From: a virus
Direction: 5' to 3' (one strand)
Length of the DNA stretch: 43,392 nt
Virus record (IMG/VR): IMGVR_UViG_3300027793_000127
Coordinates: 1-43,392 of that record
Positions 20,989-28,385 of this stretch are shown one piece after another; position 1 is the stretch's first letter, and every line of letters starts with the position of its first letter. The translations under genes were made by a program, and so were the position numbers. Under the pieces are notes generated by a model. It searched no databases, was not told where the DNA came from, and saw only the letters and a program-made list of their open reading frames with translations.

Positions 20989-21196
20989 ATGCCCCGAGTG
21001 CAACGTGTGGACGGAAGTGATGGACACTCGGCTGAGGTCCGATGGATCGCGCCGCCGTCGTTACCAGTGTGCAAACCTGCACAAATTTTGGACCGAGGAA
21101 CGGATCGTCCCTGGCCGTTCCTCTACACCTACGGAAAAGATGGAAGCGTTAGCGTCAATAGAGGAGCAAAGAAAACGCATTATGAAGAAGCCCTAG
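20981..21196 (+). CDS. NrdR-like zinc-ribbon protein (71 aa)
   Basis: MFRCPECNVWTEVMDTR, then SDGSRRRRYQCANLHKFWTE, has the layout of the NrdR N-terminal zinc ribbon (C-P-x-C, D-x-R, R-R-R-x-x-C, then a second ligand; here C4, C7, C30, H34). NrdR controls ribonucleotide reductase genes; this protein lacks the ATP-cone domain, so it is a free zinc ribbon and likely binds nucleic acid. AGGAGG abuts the ATG directly, which is too close for normal initiation, so coupling to the preceding stop (TAG at 20986-20988) may help. Another frame starting at 20989 has better spacing but a nonsense-like product. Confidence 0.65.
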   Translation: MFRCPECNVWTEVMDTRLRSDGSRRRRYQCANLHKFWTEERIVPGRSSTPTEKMEALASIEEQRKRIMKKP

Positions 21197-21278
21197 CCGT
21201 GGGCGAAGCACAGTTTTAAGCGGGCAAATGATTTGAGCAAGATTGGTTTTAGCCTCACAGATGTGAAGCCTATTTTGT

Positions 21279-21321
21279 ACGTCATACGGCGCCCGCTTGA
21301 GTGAACTTGCCCGTATGACGT
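21279..21321. repeat. 11-bp perfect inverted repeat in intergenic region
   Basis: ACGTCATACGG (21279-21289) and CCGTATGACGT (21311-21321) with a 21-bp loop. No T run follows, so it is more an operator or RNA structure than a terminator. A degenerate palindrome (CCTCACAGATGTGAAG, 21253-21268) lies just before it. Confidence 0.6.
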
Positions 21322-21387
21322 GCCGTTAACCTAGATCGATGGGGCTAGGAATCTGTGTACCCCCCTCACCAACAAAGGAATGTAAAG

Positions 21388-21594
21388 ATGGATGAGCAAC
21401 CCAAAGTACGGAAAGGCCGTGGTCCCGGTAAGAAGCCACGACTGTTCTGCACCAGCTTGCGTATGGAAAGGACTGTTTTGGAGTACTTCAAGACGTTCCC
21501 CAACCCGCAAGCCAAGATAAGAGAAGTTCTTACCGACTACGTAAACAACCACCCACTCCAAGGAGAAGCAAATGGGCCGCAAGAAAATGTCTGA
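21388..21594 (+). CDS. Small basic protein (68 aa)
   Basis: N-terminal basic tail (QPKVRKGRGPGKKPRL) and a helical part (MERTVLEYFKTFPNPQAKIREVL). The ATG at 21388 has AAAGGA upstream; the longer frame does not. Helix plus basic arm resembles small ribbon-helix-helix or DNA-binding regulators, but this is not certain. Its end overlaps the next gene by 23 bp. Confidence 0.65.
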   Translation: MDEQPKVRKGRGPGKKPRLFCTSLRMERTVLEYFKTFPNPQAKIREVLTDYVNNHPLQGEANGPQENV

Positions 21595-22033
21595 TGCCGC
21601 ACGTATCCGTGCTTACTACGAGAAGAACCCCGATGCCAAGCCGAAGGATGTAGCCATCAAGCTGAATGTAAGTCCAACTAGCGTGTACCTCGCACGTAGC
21701 AAGATGAAGGCTGCGATGGATGCCATCTACAAGGCAGCAGCAGTAACCATCACCACCCCGGCTGAGGAGAAGTGGAAGACGGTGACGATGAACATTGCAA
21801 ACCAAGCGATTGATGTAGCTGCACACACCCTCACCGCTGCCGACCCGGTCAATCACCCGCCGCACTACAAGACTGGTGGGATCGAGACCATCGACTTCAT
21901 TGAGGCCAAGGGTCTGAACTACCGTATGGGCAACGTAATCAAGTACATCACCCGTGCCGATCACAAGGGCAACCGCAAGGAAGACCTGCAGAAGGCGCTG
22001 TGGTATTTGCAGCGTGAGATTGAGAAGGCGTAA
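21572..22033 (+). CDS. HTH plus DUF3310 protein (153 aa)
   Basis: The N-terminal part has a helix-turn-helix-like segment (KPKDVAIKLNVSPTSVYLAR, about 23-42). From residue 91 the DUF3310 domain follows: DPVNHPPHYKTGGIETIDFI, then YRMGNVIKYITRADHKGN and DLQKALWYLQREI. DUF3310 includes T7 gp1.7, a nucleotide kinase acting on dTMP and dGMP, so a nucleotide-metabolism role is possible. The N-terminal addition of a DNA-binding segment is less usual. AAGGAG at good spacing. Confidence 0.8.
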   Translation: MGRKKMSDAARIRAYYEKNPDAKPKDVAIKLNVSPTSVYLARSKMKAAMDAIYKAAAVTITTPAEEKWKTVTMNIANQAIDVAAHTLTAADPVNHPPHYKTGGIETIDFIEAKGLNYRMGNVIKYITRADHKGNRKEDLQKALWYLQREIEKA

Positions 22034-22035
22034 TC

Positions 22036-22329
22036 ATGGCAGCAACCCCCGAGTCCAAAGTGAAAGCCAAGATCAAGGATCTCTTGACCAAGTACAACGT
22101 GTACTACGCAATGCCGATTGGCACGATGTACGGGAACTCGGGGGTGCCCGATTTCCTGTGCTGCATACAAGGCCACTTCCTGGCTATTGAAGCCAAGGCT
22201 GGCAAAGGCAAAACAACTGCACTCCAAGACAAGAACCTGCACCTCGTTGAAAAAGCAGGGGGCACGTCCCTGGTGATCCGCGAGGACACCCTGGATCTGC
22301 TGGAGTGGAAACTGAAGGAGCTACAGTGA
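22036..22329 (+). CDS. VRR-NUC domain nuclease (97 aa)
   Basis: Stand-alone PD-(D/E)xK nuclease of the VRR-NUC family. Catalytic residues visible: D39 in GVPDFLCC, E52 and K54 in LAIEAKAGKGK. A later TALQDKN segment is typical. Phage VRR-NUC proteins act on branched DNA, similar to Holliday junction resolvases. The stop codon overlaps the GTG start of the polymerase gene. Confidence 0.88.
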   Translation: MAATPESKVKAKIKDLLTKYNVYYAMPIGTMYGNSGVPDFLCCIQGHFLAIEAKAGKGKTTALQDKNLHLVEKAGGTSLVIREDTLDLLEWKLKELQ

Positions 22330-24191
22330 AGATCATCACCCTGGACTTTGAGACGTACTACAGCCGGGAGTTCAGCCTCACCAAGCTGACGACGGAGGAG
22401 TACGTTCGCAGTCCAGAATTTGAAGTTATCGGTGTTTCAGTACAGGTAGGCGACGATGAGCCCGTATGGTTTTCTGGCACACGTAAGGAGACAAAGGAGT
22501 TCCTTCAGACGTTCGACTTTGGGAGCAACCTTGCGCTGGCTCATAACGCTATGTTTGACGCCGCTATTCTTAATTGGCATTTTGATATCCGTCCTAAGGG
22601 TTGGCTTGACACTCTTAGCATGGCTCGGGCGTTGCATGGCACGGAAGTTGGCGGCAGCTTGGCTGTACTGGCGAAGCACTATGGGCTAGGGGTCAAGGGC
22701 GATGAGGTTATCAACGCGATGGGCAAACGCCGAGCCGACTTCACCCCCGAGGAACTTGCCCGCTACGGGGAGTACTGCAGAAACGATGTGGCCCTGACGT
22801 GGGCACTGTGCAGTGCCATGTCTGACTTCCCCAAGGTAGAGCTACGGCTGATTGATCTGACCATCCGCATGTTCTCCGAACCCGTGCTGCAGTTGTGGCA
22901 GGGGCTGCTGTTGGGGTACTACAAGCAGGTGGTGAAGGCCAAGCAGGACTTGCTTGGCACAGTGACGGCTGACAAAGAGCAGCTTATGTCCAACCCCAAG
23001 CTGGCAACCATGCTGAGGGATATGGGGGTTGAGCCCCCAATGAAAGTTAGTCCGACCACGGGCAAGGAGACTTACGCATTTGCGAAGAATGACGAAGAGT
23101 TCAAGGAACTGCTCCAACATCCATCCCACAAAGTGCAGGCCATCGCCGCTGCCCGTCTGGGGGTCAAGTCCACGTTGGAGGAGACGCGGACTCAGCGTTT
23201 CATCGACATCTCAAGCCGTGGGCCTATGCCAGTTCCCCTGCGCTACTACGCTGCGCACACTGGGCGCTGGGGTGGGGACGACAAGCTGAACCTGCAGAAC
23301 CTCCCACGCAAGAGCGGGCTCAAGGCCGCGATCATCCCACCGTCAGGCTACGTCATCCTCGACGCTGACTCATCCCAGATTGAAGCACGTACTCTGGCAT
23401 GGCTAGCTGAGCAAGAAGACCTCGTTGAGTTCTTTGAGTTGAACAACCAAGAGATTGCCGAGGGTGTCCCAAAGGCACTCATGAAGTACGACCCATACAA
23501 GATCATGGCTGCAGCTATCTACGGCAAGCCCGTAGGGGAGATCACCGACGACGAGCGGTTCGTTGGTAAGCAGACGGTGCTCGGGTGCGGATACGGCATG
23601 GGGGCCAAGAAGTTCCAGGCTCAACTGAAGACGTACAACGTGAACATGGATGAGGCTGAGTGCCAACGCATCATTGATGTGTACCGAGAGACGTACCCCA
23701 AGATCCCCGAGTTCTGGAAACGCGCACAGAAGATCCTTGACTCTGTCATTGGAGACAACGCCGACTATTTTGGTAGGGGCAACATCCTGTGCGTAGAGGG
23801 CAAGAAGGGCATCCAGCTACCCAACGGCCTGTACATGAAGTACCCGAACCTTCGCAAACGCGAAGACCCCGAGTCAGGGAAAACGGAGTACGTGTACGAC
23901 ACCAAAAAGGGAAAGACCGTAGTGCCAAACCGCATCTACGGAGGTAAAGTGGTGGAGAACGTATGCCAAGCCCTGGCCCGCATCGCCATCGGTGAGCAGA
24001 TGCTGATGGTTGCGAAGAAGTACCGTGTAGTCATGACGGTGCATGACGCGATTGCCTGTATCGCCCCCGAGCACGAGGCTAAGCGGGCTCAAGAATACGT
24101 TGAACTCTGTATGCGCATGCGCCCCCAGTGGGCCCCCGACCTTCCCCTCAACTGTGAATCTGGATATGGAAAAAGCTATGCTGACTGCTGA
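22326..24191 (+). CDS. DNA polymerase, family A, with 3'-5' exonuclease (621 aa)
   Basis: Replicative polymerase. I use the GTG at 22326: GGAG lies just upstream and it overlaps the previous stop. Exonuclease motifs: LDFETY (D7, E9), AHNAMFD, YCRNDVALTW. Polymerase motif A LDADSSQIEA (D346, D348). Motif B R411-x3-K415-x3-L419-x3-Y423 with GCGYGMG. Motif C MTVHDAI (D574). L419 sits where E. coli Pol I has Phe762, and motif C has HDA in place of HDE. No 5'-3' exonuclease domain. Expected partners (helicase-primase, SSB, nucleases) follow downstream. Confidence 0.95.
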   Translation: MKIITLDFETYYSREFSLTKLTTEEYVRSPEFEVIGVSVQVGDDEPVWFSGTRKETKEFLQTFDFGSNLALAHNAMFDAAILNWHFDIRPKGWLDTLSMARALHGTEVGGSLAVLAKHYGLGVKGDEVINAMGKRRADFTPEELARYGEYCRNDVALTWALCSAMSDFPKVELRLIDLTIRMFSEPVLQLWQGLLLGYYKQVVKAKQDLLGTVTADKEQLMSNPKLATMLRDMGVEPPMKVSPTTGKETYAFAKNDEEFKELLQHPSHKVQAIAAARLGVKSTLEETRTQRFIDISSRGPMPVPLRYYAAHTGRWGGDDKLNLQNLPRKSGLKAAIIPPSGYVILDADSSQIEARTLAWLAEQEDLVEFFELNNQEIAEGVPKALMKYDPYKIMAAAIYGKPVGEITDDERFVGKQTVLGCGYGMGAKKFQAQLKTYNVNMDEAECQRIIDVYRETYPKIPEFWKRAQKILDSVIGDNADYFGRGNILCVEGKKGIQLPNGLYMKYPNLRKREDPESGKTEYVYDTKKGKTVVPNRIYGGKVVENVCQALARIAIGEQMLMVAKKYRVVMTVHDAIACIAPEHEAKRAQEYVELCMRMRPQWAPDLPLNCESGYGKSYADC

Positions 24192-24369
24192 AGTTATTGA
24201 CTACGCGATGCCGCTCATGAACATCGAGCGTCTTGCCAAGGAATGCCACGATCTGTGCCTGCACAACAAGTTTGAAGAGGCTAACGAATTGGCCTTGAAG
24301 GTAGGTGTGGAGGCGCGTATCCTCAGTGCCTCACTTGCAATCATGCAGGGTAAGGAGACTTCACGTTGA
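24178..24369 (+). CDS. Small helical protein (63 aa)
   Basis: MLTAEVIDYAMPLMNIERLA, then a helical middle and ASLAIMQGKE end. It starts inside the polymerase 3' end; an ATG four codons earlier (24166) is an alternative. The stop overlaps the TTG start of the nuclease gene. The overlap on both sides suggests a real, coupled gene. Function unknown. Confidence 0.6.
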   Translation: MLTAEVIDYAMPLMNIERLAKECHDLCLHNKFEEANELALKVGVEARILSASLAIMQGKETSR

Positions 24370-25031
24370 CTATGCCGACTTGGTCTTTCAGCAGTCTGAA
24401 GACCTTCCAACAGTGCCCCAAGAAGTACTTCCACATCAAGGTTGCGAAGGATGTAGTTGACAGGCCGCACGAGTCCGCGCTGTACGGTTCAGCCGTGCAC
24501 AAAGCTGCGGAGGATCACGTAGCCGAGGGGGTCCCGATCCCTGCCAAGTATGGCTACATGATCCCGACCATCGAGGCGCTGAAGGGGATCCCGGGTGAGA
24601 AGTTCTGCGAGATCAAGTTGGGTGTCACTGAGAAGCTGGAGACGTGTGACTATGACGCACCGAATGCGTGGTGGCATGGCATCGTTGACCTGCTGATTGT
24701 TGATGAGGACACGGGCACTGCCCACATGGTGGACTACAAGACCAGCAAGAACGCCAAGTACGCCGACACCAAGCAGTTGGACTACATGGCTGTGGCTGTG
24801 TTCGCCAAGTTCCCCAAGATCAAGGTGATCAAGTCGGCCCTGCTGTTCGTGGTGAGCAACGAGTTCGTCAAGAAGAAGCACGTTGTGGAGAACAAAACTG
24901 CGTACATGAACAGCGCCATCTTTGATTTGAACCGCTTAAAGAGCGCGTTCAACAGTGGGGTGTGGAACCCCGTCAGTGGCCCACTGTGCAAGTTCTGCCC
25001 AGTGAAGAGTTGTGAGCACAACAGGAGTTAG
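24366..25031 (+). CDS. Cas4/RecB-like PD-(D/E)xK nuclease with Fe-S-type cysteines (221 aa)
   Basis: Single-domain RecB-family nuclease. WSFSSLKTFQQCPKKYF carries the first Cys; the nuclease core is HGIVDLLIV, then AHMVDYKTSK (D-x-K), with a QLDYMAVAV motif. C-terminal CKFCPVKSC provides three further cysteines, so four Cys can hold a 4Fe-4S cluster as in Cas4/AddB. Family members resect DNA ends during recombination. A TTG at 24366 (AGGAGA upstream, overlapping the previous stop) is the likely start; ATG at 24372 is the alternative. Confidence 0.85.
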   Translation: MTMPTWSFSSLKTFQQCPKKYFHIKVAKDVVDRPHESALYGSAVHKAAEDHVAEGVPIPAKYGYMIPTIEALKGIPGEKFCEIKLGVTEKLETCDYDAPNAWWHGIVDLLIVDEDTGTAHMVDYKTSKNAKYADTKQLDYMAVAVFAKFPKIKVIKSALLFVVSNEFVKKKHVVENKTAYMNSAIFDLNRLKSAFNSGVWNPVSGPLCKFCPVKSCEHNRS

Positions 25032-25033
25032 GT

Positions 25034-25285
25034 ATGCCCTACACCAAATCCCCCCGCCCCTACAAACACGAGTACCAAATGCAACTCAAACGAGGAGAGC
25101 ATGAGGATCGCATGGAACGCCAACGTGCACGCAACAAGTTGGACGCCAAGGGTGTAGATCGTACGGGTAAGGATGTCAGCCACGTCAAAGCACTTGCTCG
25201 GGGCGGCTCCAACAAGGATGGGTACAAGCTGGAAGCTCCGTCCAAGAACCGAAGTCGAAACCTACACCGCAAGGGAGAGAAGTAA
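25034..25285 (+). CDS. HNH-like protein with degenerate motif (83 aa)
   Basis: Very basic protein. DVSHVKALARGGSNKDGYKL followed by SKNRSRN follows the HNH pattern (D-H-x3-L-x-x-G-G-x-N, then N), but the first His pair reads Ser-His in place of Asp-His and no zinc cysteines are present. It may be a trimmed HNH nuclease or a DNA-binding remnant. AGGAG precedes the ATG. It lies between nuclease and helicase genes, so a DNA-processing role is possible. Confidence 0.6.
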   Translation: MPYTKSPRPYKHEYQMQLKRGEHEDRMERQRARNKLDAKGVDRTGKDVSHVKALARGGSNKDGYKLEAPSKNRSRNLHRKGEK

Positions 25286-26680
25286 GTGACGGAGCAATAC
25301 CTAGAGGGCTATGAATGGCCCCGCCCATCAGGAATAGAACCCTTCAACCACCAGAAAGAAACAGCACACTTCCTAGCCACCCGCAGCAAAGCCTTCTGCT
25401 TCAACGAGCAGGGCACCGGCAAGACCGCATCAGTCATCTGGGCGACCGACTACCTCATGAAGGTGGGGGCGATCAAGCGGGTGCTGATTGTCTGCCCGCT
25501 GTCCATCATGCACTCGGCATGGCAACAAGACCTCTTCAAATTCGCCATTCATCGTACGGTAGATGTGGCTTATGGATCTGCAAGCAAACGCAAGCAGATC
25601 ATCTCTGGGGTGGCCGAGTACGTTGTCATCAACTTCGATGGTGTGGAGATTGTGCGGGAGGAAATCGCCCGAGGAGGGTTTGACCTCATCGTTATTGATG
25701 AGGCATCTGCGTACAAGAATGCGTCCACTACACGGTGGAAAGTGATGCGCTACTTGATGCAGCACGTCAAGGGGCTGTGGATGCTGACTGGCACACCTGC
25801 TGCGCAGTCCCCGGTAGATGCCTACGGGCTGGCTAAGTTAGTGAACCCCCGCAGCACACCTCCGTTCTACGGGCAGTTCCGAGACATGGTCATGTACCCA
25901 GTGACTCAATACCGTTGGGTGCCCAAGCCCGGTGCCGACACCGTCGTACACAGCGTACTACAACCAGCTATACGGTTTGAAAAGAAGGACTGCTTGGACT
26001 TACCAGAAGTTACGTACGTGGATCGGGACGCCCCGATGACTGTGCAGCAGTTGAAGTTCTACAAAGAGCTTAAAAACGAGATGCTGGTCGAGGCGGCAGG
26101 TGAAGAGATCACGGCAGTCAACGCAGCGGTGATGTTGAACAAGCTTCTGCAGATAGCCTGTGGTTCCGTATACACAGATACACGGGAGGTTGTGGACTTT
26201 GACGCCCGCAGCCGACTCAACGCTGTCAAGGAAGTCATTGAAGAGGCCAGCCACAAAGTGCTGGTCTTCGTACCGTTCACGCACACCATCCTCAAGATCA
26301 AGGACTACCTGACCAAGGCTCACATTGTGAGTGAGATCATTGACGGCAGTGTGCCAGTGGCCCGACGCAGTCAGATCGTCACCGAGTTCCAGACCAAGGA
26401 GAACCCTCGGGTCTTGATCATTCAGCCACAAGCTGCATCCCACGGGCTAACCCTAACCGCTGCCGACACCATCGTCTGGTACGCTCCCGTGACCAGTGTG
26501 GAGACCTACCTCCAAGCCAATGCCCGCATCAACCGTCCTGGGCAGAAGAACGCCATGACCGTGGTGCACATCCAAGGCAGCAGTGTCGAGGGCAAGCTGT
26601 ACTCCATGCTGCGGGGCAACATTGCCAACCACGACAAAATCGTTGAGCTTTATCGTCAAGAGATGAACGAAAACTCTTGA
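25286..26680 (+). CDS. SNF2/DEAD-type helicase (464 aa)
   Basis: Superfamily 2 ATPase. NEQGTGKTAS (Walker A, about 40-49), VLIVCPLSIMHSAW (motif Ia), LIVIDEASAYKN (motif II, about 135-146), LTGTPAAQSP (motif III), QPQAASHGLTLTAADTIVWY (motif V) and ANARINRPGQ (motif VI, about 411-420). This is the compact SNF2-like phage helicase often placed beside replicative polymerases; it probably remodels protein-DNA complexes or helps origin firing and recombination. The GTG start follows GGGAGA directly after the previous stop. A palindrome variant lies inside the gene. Confidence 0.92.
   Translation: MTEQYLEGYEWPRPSGIEPFNHQKETAHFLATRSKAFCFNEQGTGKTASVIWATDYLMKVGAIKRVLIVCPLSIMHSAWQQDLFKFAIHRTVDVAYGSASKRKQIISGVAEYVVINFDGVEIVREEIARGGFDLIVIDEASAYKNASTTRWKVMRYLMQHVKGLWMLTGTPAAQSPVDAYGLAKLVNPRSTPPFYGQFRDMVMYPVTQYRWVPKPGADTVVHSVLQPAIRFEKKDCLDLPEVTYVDRDAPMTVQQLKFYKELKNEMLVEAAGEEITAVNAAVMLNKLLQIACGSVYTDTREVVDFDARSRLNAVKEVIEEASHKVLVFVPFTHTILKIKDYLTKAHIVSEIIDGSVPVARRSQIVTEFQTKENPRVLIIQPQAASHGLTLTAADTIVWYAPVTSVETYLQANARINRPGQKNAMTVVHIQGSSVEGKLYSMLRGNIANHDKIVELYRQEMNENS
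26318..26332. promoter_or_regulatory. Palindrome variant GCTCACATTGTGAGT, intragenic
   Basis: The 13-bp core CTCACATTGTGAG is exact and the outer pair differs (G...T). It lies in the helicase coding sequence, eight kb beyond the main cluster. Confidence 0.4.
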
Positions 26681-26704
26681 CAAAGTCAAACAACGCTGTA
26701 CAGT
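26677..26704 (+). promoter_or_regulatory. Internal promoter for the SSB/primase genes
   Basis: TTGACA overlaps the helicase stop; a 16-bp spacer leads to TACAGT. The -35 is part of a short palindrome (TTGACAAAGTCAA). A CGTGGG/CCCACG hairpin lies in the leader before GGAGCTAAC and the ATG at 26748. Confidence 0.7.
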
Positions 26705-26747
26705 CGAAGACGTGGGACCACCCACGCAGAACAACTAGGAGCTAACA

Positions 26748-27173
26748 ATGCAGGTAGAAAACCAGGGGGTCGAAGAACCCCCTACCCTAGCCGTCGATAA
26801 GGTGGCAGAGGCGTACATCTCCATACGGGATGCCCGTGCAGAAGCAAAGCGTGTCTTTGAGGTTCAGGACGAAGCCCTGGCCGAGCAGATGCGAGTGCTT
26901 GAGGCACACATGCTTGACGTGTGCAAGCAGATCAACGCCGACAGTATCAGAACCAAAGCAGGCACAGTTATTCGTTCAGTCAAAACACGGTACTGGACGA
27001 ACGACTGGGATTCAATGTACCGACTCATTCATGAGCGGCAAGCATTCGGCCTGCTAGAGAAGCGGCTTCATCAATCCAACATGAAGCAGTTCCTTGATGA
27101 GAATCCAGAAGTCTTGCCTGAGGGTCTGAATCAGGACAAGGAATACACCGTGGTTGTCCGACGCGCAAAGTAA
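26748..27173 (+). CDS. Hypothetical early protein (141 aa)
   Basis: Helical protein. ISIRDARAEAKRVFEVQDEALAEQ is a long charged coiled-coil helix, then a core with SIRTKAGTVIRSVKTRYW and WDSMYRLIHERQAFGLLEKR. It ends with a beta-like VVVRRAK. I recognise this as a common phage early protein type found next to ssDNA-binding proteins; its function is unknown to me. First gene under the promoter at 26677, with TAGGAGCTAAC as ribosome site. Confidence 0.75.
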   Translation: MQVENQGVEEPPTLAVDKVAEAYISIRDARAEAKRVFEVQDEALAEQMRVLEAHMLDVCKQINADSIRTKAGTVIRSVKTRYWTNDWDSMYRLIHERQAFGLLEKRLHQSNMKQFLDENPEVLPEGLNQDKEYTVVVRRAK

Positions 27174-27177
27174 TTAA

Positions 27178-28083
27178 ATGAGCAACATTCAACTTTTCAA
27201 TCAAGAAGTCCCCGATTTCCTGCAGAACGCAGGTGTAAGCGAACTGACCAAGTCCTTGGTCGGTCGGCCCCGCAACAAGCGTCTGGTGCCCAAGAACGGC
27301 ATCTGGACCAAGATGGTCGGCGGCGAGGCAATGGGCAAGCTCAAGGGTGACATCGATGTCATCATCGTCAACGCTGCACCGCACGTTGGACGTATCTTCT
27401 ACGCTACCGCGTGGAACCCCGATGCCGAGCCGACTGCACCGGACTGCTTCTCCAACGATGGGCGCACCCCCGATGCCAAGTCGGCGAACGTGCAGGCCAG
27501 CCGCTGCGATGACTGCCCTCAAAACATCAAGGGTTCCGGGCAGGGGCAGTCGAAGGCTTGCCGCTACAACCGCTTCATTGCTGTTCTGCTGAAGGACGAC
27601 TTTGGCACCGCTTTGGAAGGCGAGGTCTACCAGATCAAGCTGGCATCCAAGTCCCTCTTTGGTGATAACGACGGGAACGCCTACACGTTTGAAAACTACA
27701 CCAAGTACCTGGGCAACAACGGCAAGAATGTGGATCACGTTGTGACCCGCATCCTGTTCAACGAGAACAACGACAACCAGTCGGTCATGTTCGCTCCTGT
27801 TGGCTACATCAACCGCCAGCAGTATGACGTTGCCCAGCGTGTGGCTAGTCTGCCCGCAACCAAGGCTCTTATCGCCATGACCCCGTCTCAGGCCGACGGT
27901 GTCACCAAGCTCCCCCCTCCCCTGCCCAAGGCTAAGGTTGTGGATGTGGAAGACGTGGAAGACGTGGAAGACGAGCCTCCCAGCAAGCGTCCGAGCAAGA
28001 AGACTGCAGAAGCTGAGATGCCTGCACCCAAGAGCAAGAAGGCACTTGCTGACGTGGTCTCTGCCTGGAGCAAGGAAGACTAA
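27178..28083 (+). CDS. Putative ssDNA-binding protein with zinc site (301 aa)
   Basis: N-terminal half has OB-like beta segments (DIDVIIVNAAPHVGRIFYAT) and a cysteine set (CFSNDGRTPD, CDDC, ACRYNRF) that can bind one zinc. C-terminal third is a low-complexity acidic tail (VEDVEDVEDEPP) and a final amphipathic helix (LADVVSAWSKED), like the acidic protein-interaction tails of T4 gp32-type proteins. Position between the helicase and primase genes supports an SSB role. Ribosome site is weak. Confidence 0.6.
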   Translation: MSNIQLFNQEVPDFLQNAGVSELTKSLVGRPRNKRLVPKNGIWTKMVGGEAMGKLKGDIDVIIVNAAPHVGRIFYATAWNPDAEPTAPDCFSNDGRTPDAKSANVQASRCDDCPQNIKGSGQGQSKACRYNRFIAVLLKDDFGTALEGEVYQIKLASKSLFGDNDGNAYTFENYTKYLGNNGKNVDHVVTRILFNENNDNQSVMFAPVGYINRQQYDVAQRVASLPATKALIAMTPSQADGVTKLPPPLPKAKVVDVEDVEDVEDEPPSKRPSKKTAEAEMPAPKSKKALADVVSAWSKED

Positions 28084-28085
28084 CC

Positions 28086-28328
28086 ATGACCTATGGGTAC
28101 AGCCAGCGGTTGGCAGAGCTTAATCGCTCTGCTGGGCTGGAGTCGATAGGTGTGGCACTGGGCAGGGAGTGCATCAGTTTGGGGCTCCCTGTCCGCGCTG
28201 TTGCAGATGATCTAGGGGTTTCTCGGATGACGATCTACAACTGGTTCACTGGTGCAAGTAAGCCCAGTAAACGCATGCATGGGATCGTCACCGACTACCT
28301 CCACCGGATCTCTCTCCTACGCAAGTAA
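28086..28328 (+). CDS. HTH DNA-binding regulator (80 aa)
   Basis: Single helix-turn-helix domain: LGLPVRAVADDLGVSRMTIYNWFTG (about 33-57, with V-S-R-M-T-I as recognition helix), XRE/Cro-like. No dimerisation domain other than short flanks. AAGGA precedes the ATG. It is the clearest small DNA-binding regulator in the window and so a candidate binder of the CTGAAC or CCTCACA palindromes. That link is only a hypothesis. Confidence 0.75.
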   Translation: MTYGYSQRLAELNRSAGLESIGVALGRECISLGLPVRAVADDLGVSRMTIYNWFTGASKPSKRMHGIVTDYLHRISLLRK

Positions 28329-28331
28329 CCC

Positions 28332-28385
28332 ATGTGTACTACGGGGCTCCGGCCCCGTGGTGCCCTATTCACTCCAAAAATATGA
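28332..28385 (+). other. Possible 17-aa leader peptide with hairpin before the primase
   Basis: An ATG at 28332 opens MCTTGLRPRGALFTPKI and its TGA overlaps the primase ATG (ATGA). Inside it, ACGGGGC, TCCG and GCCCCGT form a strong 7-bp hairpin. The primase start itself has no good ribosome site, so translation by coupling is plausible. The leader also lacks a strong site, so the reading is tentative. Confidence 0.35.

Noticed and set aside
20989-21219. 76-aa frame with ideal ribosome spacing
   Set aside because: Product has no sensible composition, while the overlapping frame gives a clear zinc ribbon; I kept the latter.
27945-27972. GAAGACGTG tandem repeat in the ssDNA-binding gene
   Set aside because: Short slippage-type repeat coding the acidic tail (VEDVEDVED); explained by the protein.
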